Part shown: positions 53,044-63,800 of the stretch, one piece after another
Position numbering within the stretch: position 1 is the stretch's first letter
How the letters are laid out: each line of letters begins with the position of its first letter
DNA from: Astragalus membranaceus
Taxonomy: Eukaryota > Streptophyta > Magnoliopsida > Fabales > Fabaceae
NCBI GenBank assembly: GCA_039519185.1
Contig: CM076847.1
Coordinates: 80,141,100-80,205,099, forward strand
DNA length: 64,000 nt
Direction of reading: 5' to 3'
Made by a program: the position numbers and the translations under genes
Notes under the pieces: model-generated
What the model saw: only the letters and a program-made list of their open reading frames with translations
Told to the model about the DNA's origin: nothing
Database searches by the model: none

Positions 53044-55534
53044 TCAGGCAGTGGAGGTCGGAAAAATCACAGTTTTCTTCTCCGTCTGAGCATCGATCTT
53101 AACGATCTTACCCCCTTCAACCTCGTGGTCGGCATCAATAATCGACCGATCCAAATTCACAGAAGGATTGACCAAAGCAATTTGCTCCTGGGCACACTCA
53201 AAACCCTCCTTATACAGCTCAATTGCAGAGTTAGCAGCTTCACGAGCCTCCCTCCTAGCCTCGTTTGCAAGCTTCGTAGCCTCTTTAGCATTTTTTCTGC
53301 TCTGCTGAAGGGCTGCTTCAAGCTCTGCAATTCGAGCCTCCGCATCGCCGCTTGTACCGACCCTTGCCTCGGATGCTTTCTTCAAATCATCTTCCAAACC
53401 AACTACACGAAACTCCAAACCTTTAATCTTCTCATTAGCCTCGACCAGTTGCCCCTCCAAAACTTTTTCCTTTTCTTCCAGCTCCTTTACGCGATGCTCC
53501 GCGAACTCCGCCCGACGTACAACCTCCCCTTGGCTTTCCTTCAGAGCCTGAAGTTCTTGCTTTGTTCGAGCGAGCTCTTTTGATTTCGAAGCCACATCTT
53601 CCACAAGCTTCACTCTTTTTGACTTCTCGAGCTCCAACAAAACTGCAAGCACGAAAATAAGAAAAATCAGGTTATGAAGAAAGAGATGTTTTTATGAATG
53701 TAAGAAAGTGATGTTACATACCCTTAGCCCGTTGCTCGTATTTCTGTTTTTCGATCCTATGAACGTCGGCCAAATTCGCCAACAATTTAACAGACGCCCC
53801 GACAGGATCCTCCCGCCATTGGGCATAGTTTTGCTCCAAAAAACCCTCCTCTAAAGGTACGGCCTTGTTCTTATGCTTCGGTCTCCTCGAGGTCTTACTC
53901 CTTTTTTCCGGCCTTTGCTCGCCACTTGCCTCGGTGCGCACCCTTTTCGCCGAGGTCCCTGCACCAACGTCGGGAGCAGCCGGGGGAGGAGAACTGGAAA
54001 CAAGATCGACCAGAGCCTCATAGGCAAGGTCCTCCTGGGTAACAGTGTTGATCGGGGAAGCAGCAGTAACCGTCCCAACAACAGTCTCAACCTGGGGAGA
54101 CGTCGGAAGCGGAGCACCCACCTCCTCAGCATCTCCAGATATATCGACACTCCTCATCGCCAGCGCCTTCATTACGGCGAGTTTCTTTGGGGCCATGGTA
54201 TCTGGAAAAGAAACAAAAATTGGTCATACAAACTACAGTCAAAGATGTGCAAAAATCAAAAGCAAGAAAAACGAACTACCTAAGACAAGTTGCACTCGTC
54301 TTCGCTTCCCAGCCTGAACTATCTTAGCCGCAGGGATACCCCGATACTTATGTTTTGAAAACGGAATGTTCTCAGAAATAAACATCAGGATCCTCTTGGT
54401 AAGAAGATCGGCAGCGTTCAATCGATTCTGACTAACAGAAAAGGAATTGGTGGATCGTTCGAAATGGGCCTGACTCCAACCAATGGGAAACTTGGTGGAC
54501 ACCAAAGTCCGACCATCCTCTGAAAACTTTCCCACTCTCTCGATCGCTTCGTCGGTCACTGGTTCGACCCAGTAAAATAACTCCTTCCAATTCCCCTTCA
54601 ATGAGTCCGCATAGGCTTTGAAAATCTTGGCCCCTCGCCTCGAGCGAAGACTGACATGCTCACGACCGGACTTATTTTCACTGCTGTTCCGATTGATCTC
54701 AAACAAATGGAAAAAGAGCAACGGGGAGACCGGCCTCTCCAGGTGAAGACACATTAGTTCGTAGGCTCGAACAAAAGCCCACGCGTTTGGATGCAACTGA
54801 GAAGGCGCAACATCCAAAGTCGCCAAAACCGTCTGCTCGAACCAAGTAAAAGGAGGCCGGATATTCATCTCGTTTATCAGCATATGATACAAAGTGAACT
54901 TGAGCTCTCCAGGCCACAAAGCCACATGCTCTCCCTTTTTCATTCCCTCAACTCTCCAAATTCGCTTCGAGCGACCCGAAGCTTTCCTCCCGACCCTCTC
55001 CAAATTAAACCCGTGCTGGTACAACGATTCGATCCCCAAAATATTTCTGGAAACCCAATCATATTGAGAGACCTCTCGCACCGGTACGTCAAGGTCCCCA
55101 CAACCAGTACTAGAGTACCCATCCAGAGAAGCAGCAGAAGCTCGGCTGGAACCCGGTTGACTCGAAGGGCGAGATTCGACTTGTTTTCCAACACCCTCTC
55201 TATCGGACCCATCGGCAGACTCGGAACTCGACCCAAGATCGACCTCGGAGCCTGTCCCAAGATCGACCTCGGAATCCTCTGATTCCTCCACTGGGATTTC
55301 CTCATCGGACTCGGAGGTGATGGCCATCACATCCACCAAGCAATCCTCCTCCGCATCTTCGGGAGTATCGTCATTCGGCTCATTAGCATCGGTCGAAGGA
55401 GAAGAACTTTCACTCTCAAAATTATCTTCCGCCTTATCACTCATAGGGGCGGAAGCAGAATGCTCTTGCACGTCCGGGGCGGCGACTTCAAGAGGCTCGG
55501 TACGAACCTCAGGGACTTCACCACCAGAAGCCAT
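53044..55534 (-). CDS. Antisense three-exon gene carried by the Tat element
   Basis: Exons on the minus strand are 55534-54280, 54201-53722 and 53642-53044. The introns 54279-54202 (78 bp) and 53721-53643 (79 bp) are GT-AG with pyrimidine-rich acceptors. The exons total 2334 bases and join in one frame of 777 codons. Exon 1 codes an acidic Ser/Glu/Asp-rich start, then a folded region ('GELKFTLYHMLINEMNIRPP', 'VAPSQLHPNAWAFVRAYELM') resembling the 'putative gypsy-type transposon' family. Exon 2 has a bipartite basic patch ('KRVRTEASGEQRPEKRSK') suggesting nuclear import. Exon 3 is a long Glu/Lys/Ala-rich coiled coil. Antisense ORFs are known in Tat-lineage elements; their role is unknown to me. 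The exon structure is inferred, not shown by RNA. Confidence 0.78.
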
Positions 55535-55604
55535 CGCGTTCGTAAACTCTTTCCGGTACTGAGTGACGTCTCTCCGAGTTTGTTTCGTCCTCGCCAGATC
55601 GAAT

Positions 55605-55761
55605 CTACAGGAACGGGGGACGAAATGTCAGGATTAAAGATCGAAAATGGGTTCGCGAGCAAGTCGGAACCCGACCTGACGACCCTCATTCTGAGATCAA
55701 AGGGGACGGGGGGAGGTCCAGGCACAAATAAAAAGTAAAGAAAAAACAAAAATAGACTAAC
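55605..55761 (-). other. Possible 5'-leader intron of the antisense gene
   Basis: On the minus strand 'ccgag|gttagt' and 'tcctgtag|attcg' bracket 157 bp rich in T and C, upstream of the ATG at 55534. It fits a leader intron but has no coding test. Confidence 0.35.
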
Positions 55762-55946
55762 CTCGGAACTATGTCGCAAGTTGATTATATCAGGAAATAA
55801 ACGGTTGTCGATCCTCAGAAACCGACCTTAAAAGTACTTCGAAATTTCTTCAAGCTCGTTCACTTTAAAGAAGCTCGGGAGCTCTCGAAGATCGGCAAAT
55901 CAAAAATGAATGAACAACAAGCAACGAATGAGGAGGTGAGACCCTT

Positions 55947-55954
55947 TATTTATA
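55947..55954 (-). promoter_or_regulatory. TATA-like box for the antisense gene
   Basis: On the minus strand 'gctataaataaagggtctc' lies about 400 bp upstream of the antisense ATG, in a GC-balanced setting. It would give a leader holding the possible 157-bp intron. Confidence 0.5.
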
Positions 55955-56325
55955 GCAAGGCGAATCTAATGGGCCTGGGCCTGGAAGTCGAAGCGTCACG
56001 TCCAAGCCATGGTCCATTAAAATCCGCACGCTGAAGAATAAACGTCACCATCATGACCCGCCACTACGAAGAGACACCTTGTCAGAAACAGTAAAAATGG
56101 CACTGATTCCAAGATTACACTGATTCCAAAGCAGCACTGAGTTCGGAAAAACCATCCACCTCGCTCGAAAGCTCGACGGACAGTTAACATCGCTCGAGAA
56201 CCCCAGCCTCGACATAAGCTCGAGACCGAATAAGATCTCCACTCAAACAAAAACAAAAACATAAAAGCTACGTCGCCCATCAAAGTCAAGATCGCTCCTC
56301 ATAGCGACCAGACTTGGGGGACCAC

Positions 56326-56754
56326 TGTTATGGTGATTATACTGTTCTCTATTTACACCCCCTCTCCAAAAGCCCAATTGATGAGAAGCCCAATCATAAT
56401 CAAGAGAGTCCAATCTTCAATGGCCAAGATCAGCCCGCAAGATCGGACGGCCCAAAAACGCCAACACAAACACACCCAAACTCTATAAATACCCCATTCA
56501 ATGCTCATTAATGGTAAGCACTTTTCTAACCAAACACTCATTCTCTCAAATACAGACTTGAGCGTCGGAGTATCATTGCAGGTACAACGTCGCCCCTCGA
56601 GATCGAACATCTCAAGATCGAACACCTCAACATCACCTCTCAAGGTCGAACAAAACCTTCCTCTCAAAGCCTGAAGACAAAGATAGAATCAAGGACAAAA
56701 TATCTACCAACTGCATAATATCGATCCTCAAGATCGGAAGCACGGTACTGAACA
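56326..56754 (+). repeat. 3' LTR of the Tat element
   Basis: 429 bp. It differs from the 5' LTR by the absent 15-bp unit and two substitutions (near 56554 and 56635). Confidence 0.95.
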
Positions 56755-56759
56755 GTAAG

Positions 56760-57507
56760 CAAGAGATTATTTGGTCAAAAAAAAAGTAAACAAGAGATTA
56801 TAGAAAAATAATACTAATGAATATGAAAATGATAAAAAAAAACCTCGAAAAAAGAACTCAAACCAGGAAAACTGCAAAACTTATGAGCAACTGATTTCTT
56901 TCCATTAGTTTTTTTTTTTTACTCAAATTTCTTTCCATTAGTTATCACCCACTTCTATGTTTTTCCTGCCAAACATGGAAAACATAGCTTTCTAAATAGT
57001 TAAAAGTGTCACGTTAGCATTTTTCACTTTCTTGCAAAATTGCCTTCGTAATAAGTAGCAGTCCTATTTTAATATAGAGTTTTTTTAATTACATATTTTA
57101 ATATATAATTTAAGAGGATGGAATGGTGCTAACATATTTTACCTACAAATATGAGTTTTTTCTACAATTAAGATAAGCGTTGCGAATTTTTATTAAGATA
57201 AACTAAAAATAATACGCTCATACTCATTGTTTTTGCGTACCCAAGTTTATTTATTAATTTTTTTTTTTGACAATTTATTAATATTTTATTCTAAATCTAA
57301 CAATAATATTACTGCATTTATTCACTACTTTCTTTTCTAGAGAGTTTTTTATTTCATTTTTTTACGTGAAAGATAATCTTAATCCTACCTATAAAACAAA
57401 TGCAGCTTGCAATTTTTATTGGCACCAATACTTGCGCTTTTCTTTTTTGTTTTTTTCTTCTTTTTTTTTTCTTTTAATTCTATTCCTTTTTTTTTTCCTT
57501 TCTTCAT
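56760..57507. other. No gene seen
   Basis: Very AT-rich with many T runs. No element ends recognised. Confidence 0.5.
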
Positions 57508-57523
57508 TTTGTCTTTTAGCGAT

Positions 57524-57713
57524 TTTTTTTATGTAGGAGTCTTTGACCCCCTCCGGTATTCAGGAAAAAATGGTCTTGAATAATCCAAAATTCGTCCGGG
57601 AGGTAAGTAAAACCTGACTCCAATTTGTTCTATTGCCGTGGATCGAACCCGGGTACTAGCCGAGCCCGCCCTTTAAGATGGAGTGCATTAACTACTTGCA
57701 ACTAAGCTTGGAG
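57524..57713 (-). mobile_element. SINE, full-length looking
   Basis: On the minus strand: box A-like 'tagttgcaagtagttaatgc', box B 'cgggttcgatccacgg' about 35 bp later, and an A-rich end (T8 on the plus strand at 57523-57530). The 16-bp flanks 57508-57523 and 57714-57729 match at 14 positions. Length 190 bp, typical of plant tRNA-derived SINEs. Confidence 0.75.
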
Positions 57714-57729
57714 TTTGTCTTTAAGTGAT

Positions 57730-58200
57730 ATATTATAATTTAGAACAAATGTTACAACTATAATTTCGTGATAATATATGTAAAGTGCGATGTTAAGTAG
57801 TGTATTTTGAAAATCTTTAAAATTTGGAAAAAATTTAATTGTTCAAATATGTGATGTTCGTTCTAAAATTTGGTTGAAAAAATTTAATTTGTAACAAAAT
57901 ATGTAAAGTGGGACGCTATGTAGTTTGTTTCCAGATACTTTAAGAACCGAAAAAAAATATTTTAAATACGTGAAGTTCGTTCCTTAGTAACCGGTTAGGT
58001 GAGAGAAAAATTTAATTTCGTGAGAAAATACGTAAAGTGAGATGCTAGGCAGTGTATTTTGGTATACTTTATGGTTCAGAAATTTTTTTAACTATTCAAA
58101 TACGAAAAGTTTGTTCCTCAATAACTGTTTGGTGAAAAAAAAATCATGACAAAATACGTAAAGTGCGATGCTAAGTAGTGTATTTTTGGCAACTCATCCT
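57730..58200 (+). repeat. Diverged repeat array, locus 3a
   Basis: About four units of the same ~130-bp family as 16747-18040 ('gtaaagtgcgatgttaagta', 'ccttagtaaccggttaggtg'). Confidence 0.8.
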
Positions 58201-58413
58201 TTAACTAAGTTCACCATTTTAAAAAAATAATTTCTTTTTATACTCCTTCTCTTTATATTTTTTAGAATTGTATTTTTCTCGGCCTTTAAAAAAATAATTT
58301 GTTGTTATACTTATCCCCCTGAAATATCTATTGAATCCATTTAGTTCAGTCACTACCAAATCATAAAACTCTGCAGAAATTTTAACCATGCTAACTTATA
58401 CCAATCCGTCGAT

Positions 58414-58453
58414 ACTAGCTCACCTCGTGCATCGCACGGGTGATGAGGTTAGT
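58414..58453. repeat. 40-bp hairpin with ACTAG/TTAGT edges
   Basis: 'actagctcac' and 'tgatgaggttagt' edge a strong stem 'cctcgtgc-atc-gcacggg'. Helitron 3' ends carry such a stem a few bases before CTRR. The symmetry of the edges leaves the strand open. Confidence 0.5.
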
Positions 58454-58484
58454 AAAACAATAAACCTTGGGGAGTCTACTGCTC

Positions 58485-59284
58485 CCATTTTGGCGCCAAG
58501 ACTCCCTCATCCCTACCCCCCTCTATTTTTTTTGATTTTTTATTTTCATATCCCCCATCCCCCCCCCCCCACCCGTCTCTCCCCACCTCTCCACTCCCCT
58601 CATTTTTTTCTTTATCTCTTTTTTTTTCATATTTAAGAGTACACTAAAATTTATGAAAAAATAAGATCTATAAATACGTATCATTTATTCCTCTTCACTC
58701 CCCTCATTTTTTTCTTTATCTCTTTTTTTTTCATATTTAAGAGTACACTAAAATTTAAGAAAAAAATAAGATCTATAAATACGTATAATTTATTCCTCGA
58801 TAGTCGAATTGGTGACAAATAAAAATTAATTTCGTGATAAATTATGTAAAGTGTGATGTTAGTCAGTGTGTTTAGAGTTACTTTAGAGTCTGAAAAGAAA
58901 TTTAGTTGTTCATATACGCAAAGTTTGTTGAAAGGAAATAGTAATTTTGTAATAAAATACGTAAATTTCAATGCAAAATAGTGTATTTTGGGGTACTTAA
59001 GTAGTCGGGAAAAAAATTAACTGTTCATATAGGCATAGTTTGTTCCTCAATAACCCGTTTGGTGAAGAAAAAATTTCATAACATATTTATGTAAAGTACG
59101 ATGCTAAGTAGTGTGTTTTTGGATGCTTTAGTGATCACAATAGTATGTTTTTTAATGTTTTAGTGTTCACAAAAAAATTCAAGTATTCAAATATGCAAAA
59201 CATGTGCCTCAAAAACCGGTTTGGTGAAAAAACATATAATTTCGTGACAAAATACATAAAGTGTGATGCTAAGCAGCACGTTTT
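58485..59284 (+). repeat. Diverged repeat array, locus 3b, cut by copia 2
   Basis: Starts with 'ttttggcgccaagactccct' and a C run (58558-58570), includes a 100-bp direct duplication (58589-58674 against 58690-58788), then about four ~130-bp units. It ends abruptly at the start of the copia LTR. Confidence 0.8.
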
Positions 59285-60654
59285 TGTTGGTTTTTTGGTA
59301 ACACTCAATACCTAAACTAACAGCCCAGAATATCACAGTCTACTACTTAAACAAACAGAATAGTCACAGCAAATAAAATATTTTTTAAAAAAAAAAGAGA
59401 AAAAAAAACGTGACCTAAGTGTTTGCTAAAGTGGTTAGCCTATACGGTTTATAAAGTTAGGGAGTTTGTTAGGACTCTAACCAACTCCTCCCTAACGGTC
59501 ATGTCCGTTTGTGCCTAGTACAAGTGTAATCAGTGTATATATATATATATATACAGTTGTAATCTCAGTCCAATGTACAAAAAATTTTATTCAATCAATA
59601 GAATCTCAGTTTACAGTTTTTAGAATTCCTTACATTCTATACTACTCTACACATACAATCCTCCTCAAGCGTTAGCTCCAATCTTTATCATTAACCTTGA
59701 AGAGTTTCTGGTTTTGTGAATCAACAACAGGGGTTGTACCTCGCAGAAACAGAGAAAGAAAGGTGTTAAGCTGTTGTTCAGTGACTGAACAATATCATAT
59801 AAAGAAAGGAACAGAAAGTGAGAAGTTCTGTATACCTGAGAAAGTGATTCTTGGGTGCTGAAGGTGAAGAGTGCAAGTTCTGGCTGAGCTTCAAGGTGAA
59901 GCTCACACGTTACATGAAATACAGAAAAGATTAGGGTTTTGTTAATCAAGAAAGAGGATCTAAGGTTGATATACTACTAGAGAGAGTAGTATTACCTTAA
60001 ATTTGATCTTGTATTAAGCCTCAATCGTATCTGTCCCTGAAATCAAAAGATCAGAAAATTAGGGTTTGCAAAATCAAGAATCTTGTAAACCGTAATCAAA
60101 TAACTGTAATAGATAGATCTCTACCTGAACAAATCTGTTTTCAGGGTGATTCAGTGTGATTCAACAGCAAGAAAGCAGTAAGAGTGTTCAAAATAAGCGA
60201 TTTGTCGAACGGAGTGAGAAGTTGTCATCGCGGCTTCAGGGTTGAGTGATTCAACATAAAACCAGAGGGGTTTTTGATGAATCATCGTCAACAATCATCA
60301 CAAGCCATTACCGAGATCAATCCAAGCTTCAATCACAGTGTGAGAGCTCAAATTGATCTAGGTTTTCAGAGGAAAAGAGAAGAGAGAAGAAGAACGAAAA
60401 TCAAGATTGAGAGAGAAGCTTCTTGAGTTTGAGTGAAGAGAGAGCATATATACACCGGGTCAAGTTAGGATCCGCGTGTCCCACAGTTGGATCGGGTTTG
60501 GGTTCCGTACATACCCGGTGGAGCAATTTTTGTTTGGCAAGTGTTCATCTGACTGGATTGGGTTTAGACAAGCTGGGCTTGACTAAACACACCCCCTTCT
60601 TACTGAATTCACCTGAAAAAAAGGAACAAACATCAAATTGTGAAAAATCCAATA
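59285..60654 (+). repeat. 5' LTR of copia element 2
   Basis: About 1370 bp, starting TGTTGG and ending 'aaatccaata' just before the primer site (TA rather than the usual CA). A TATA-like (TA)n is at 59537-59554. The U5 side shares 'ggatccgcgtgt' and 'gggttccg' text with the LTR of copia 1. Confidence 0.8.
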
Positions 60655-60670
60655 TGGTATAATCAGAGCG
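60655..60670 (+). other. Primer-binding site, variant
   Basis: 'tggtataatcagagcg' carries extra bases inside the standard 'tggtatcagagc' initiator tRNA-Met site. Confidence 0.6.
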
Positions 60671-60820
60671 TAGTTTACGATCCAGGGCAAAATAACTCTA
60701 CTCTACTCTGTTTCTTTAAGTTTTCTTGAAGTCTTTCTTTAATTCTTTAAACATCTATACAGTGTGAAACTGTGTAGGTGTGTGCACTGATATCTGAATT
60801 GTCTTTCTAAGTGTTACAGG

Positions 60821-63800
60821 ATGTCTAACACAGGTGGAAGTGACAATTACGTTCCCAAGCTCAATGGGAAAGATTATGAGACATGGGCCATTCAAATGAG
60901 GCCTGTTCTTGGGGCACATGGGTGCCTTCATGTGGTGAGAGAAGGCCTTACACCCCTTGCTGAAGGTGCTACTGCAGCACAGAGAAAGGAGTATCTAGAT
61001 AATGAGATAAAGGACTTCAAAGGGTTATCTCTCATACATAGGGCCTGTGGAGAGGCTGATTTTGAGAGAGTAAGGGATTGTGAGACCTCTAAGGCTGCAT
61101 GGGATGCCCTACAACACTACTACTGTGGTGCTGCCCCAATCAAGGAAGAAAAACTACAAGCTTTAAGAGCTCAGTATGAGAGTCTTAAAATGAAAAGGGA
61201 TGAGAAGGTTACAGATTTCTTCAACAGAGTGAAGAAGATTAAAAATGATATGGCACTTCAAGGAGAAAAGCTCGAAGAGAATGCCATATGCAGGAAAGTG
61301 TTAAGATCAATGCCTAAGAAGTGGTATGTTGTAACCAATACCATAGAGGAAACAACTAAGAATGTTGGCCTGAAGCTAGAAGAGCTTCAAGGTAAATTAG
61401 AAGCCAAGGAAATCAGAATGGAAATCCTTGATGAAGAATCAGATGAAGAGGACCAGGCCATGTATGCTAAAGCCAAAGGCAAGAAAGGTAAAAAGGGAAA
61501 CAACAGTAAGCAGTCTAAGGGTTCTAAGAACAAGTCAGGTAACCCTAACCCTTCTACTAAGTCTAACTCATCTAAAAGTAGTAATGCACCTAAGAAAAAA
61601 GATAAGTCTAAGGTGCAATGCTACAGGTGTGACAAAATGGGGCACTATGCCACAGAATGTCCCACAAGAAAGGGCTCTAAGCCTAAGAAGTCAGCTTCTG
61701 AAGCCAATGTGGCTAAAGAAGACTCTGATTCTGATGAGTCAGACACTGTTGCTTTCAGTATGCTCTTTGATGAACCTAGTTTAACTGAACCTAAGAAGAT
61801 TAAAGCTAAAACTAATCAAATGAATGAATATGTTGTTTTAGTAGTAACAGGTAGTGATGGTAAGACCATTACAGAAATCTGGTACTTAGACTCAACATGC
61901 TCAAATCACATGACAAGTAATAAGAAATGGCTAATTAACTTTGATCCTACAGTTAGGGTAGCTATTAGGTGTGCTAATGGCAAGTCTATAATTTCTAAGG
62001 GAAGAGGGAATTTAGAACTAACTAGAACTGATGGTGAAAAAGTTATTGTCTATGATGTATTATATGTGCCTGAGATTAGTTGCAACTTAATAAGCCTAGG
62101 ACAGCTAATTGAAAAAGGTTTCTCCTGTCTAATGAAAAATGCCAAGTTTAAACTGTATGACAGAGAGGATAAGCTAATCTTGACTACTCAACTAGCTAAT
62201 AATAGGACTTTTAAAACTAGTATAAGTAAGACAGAGGCACTGTGTATGAGTGCCACTACTGATAATGATACTAGATTGTGGCATAACAGGTTTGGTCACC
62301 TACACTACAAGGCCTTAGATAACCTAAGTACTAATAAACTAGTAAAAGGGTTACCTAAGATCACTAACACTAAAGAACAGTGTACTACATGTCTAATGAG
62401 TAAGCAACCTAGAAAAGACTTTAAAAAACATATTGAGCACAGATCAAAGAATCTATTGGAAGTGGTGTACTCTGATTTGTGTGGCCCTATGGATACTGCC
62501 TCTATAGGGGGGAATAAATACTTTGTTACTTTTGTAAATGAATACTCTAGAATGATTTGGGTATATCTACTTAAGGCAAAGAGTGATACTCTCAGTGTGT
62601 TTAAGAAGTACAAGGCTATGGTTGAGACTCAATGTGGCAAGAAACTTAAAGTGCTAAGGACTGATGGACGTGGTGAGTACACCTCAAAGGAGTTTGAGGA
62701 GTACTGCACCACTAATGGTATGGTACATGAGGTGACTCCACCATATACCCCACAACACAATGGGGTAGCAGAAAGAAGAAACAAGACCATACTTGAAATG
62801 GCCAGAATTATGGTGAAAACTAAAGGATTACCTAAAAGGCTATGGGCAGAAGCAGTAGTGACTGCTGCCTATATTCTAAATAGATGTCCTACAAGAGGCT
62901 TGGAGGATAAGGTGCCTGAAACTGTTTGGAGTGGTGAAATACCAACTGTATCTCACTTGAAGGTGTTTGGCTCTATTGTTTACAGTCATATACCTGACAG
63001 TAAGAGATCTAAGCTTGAGGATAAAAGTAGGCTTTTAATCCTAGTGGGATATCATCCTACTGGGGGCCATAGACTACTAGATCCTAGTACTGGAAAAACA
63101 GAAGTGTCTAGAGATGTGGTTGTGCTTGAAGACAAGCAATGGGACTGGAATAAAGCTGAACAAGTAGGTTCAGTGGACTCCACAACCATTGGTGAAGTCT
63201 TTGACACTGAACCAAGCTCTAGTACTATGAATTCTGATGATGAGGATTCTGTTCAACCTAGTGATGACCCTATTCTACCTAATGAGGATCATGGTTCTCA
63301 TGTAGAGGTAAATGGGGAAGGTGAACAGGAACCTGAGCAAGTAGTTCAGGCTCCTTCTAGGCCTCAAAGAGAGAAGAGACTACCTAGAAGGATGCTGGAC
63401 TTTGAACTGAACTTGGATAGCCAAGTTACTAAGAATGGTGACTTGGTGCACTTTGCAATGTTGGCAGACATGGAGCCCTTAGACTATGAGGAAGCTCTAA
63501 AGTCTAAGGAATGGAGGAAGGCAATGTTAGAAGAACTTGCCTCCATAGAAAAAAACAAGACCTGGACTTTAACACATTTGCCTCAAGGAAAAAAGGCAAT
63601 CAGTGTTAAGTGGGTTTTTAAACTTAAGTTGGACCCTAGTGGCAAGATAGTCAAACACAAGGCTAGGCTTGTTGCTAGGGGTTTTCAACAGAAACAGGGA
63701 ATAGACTTTGAAGAAGTTTTCTCCCCTGTTGCTAGGCATGAAACCATAAGAATGGTGACTGCCTTAGCATGCTATAAGGACTGGGGTTTACATCATTTAG

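Larger units (their letters stand above)
46121..56754 (+). mobile_element. Young Tat-lineage Ty3/gypsy retrotransposon
   Basis: This 10,634-bp element has perfect 5-bp target duplications 'gtaag' (46116-46120 and 56755-56759). LTRs are 444 and 429 bp, both TGTTATGG...GAACA. They differ by one 15-bp indel and two substitutions. The inside holds gag-pol on the plus strand (46628-52400) and a multi-exon gene on the minus strand (53044-55534), with the polypurine stretch 'cttgggggacc' before the 3' LTR. The two RNase H domains before integrase are typical of the Tat lineage. One frameshift breaks pol. This is the youngest element in the window. Confidence 0.95.
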
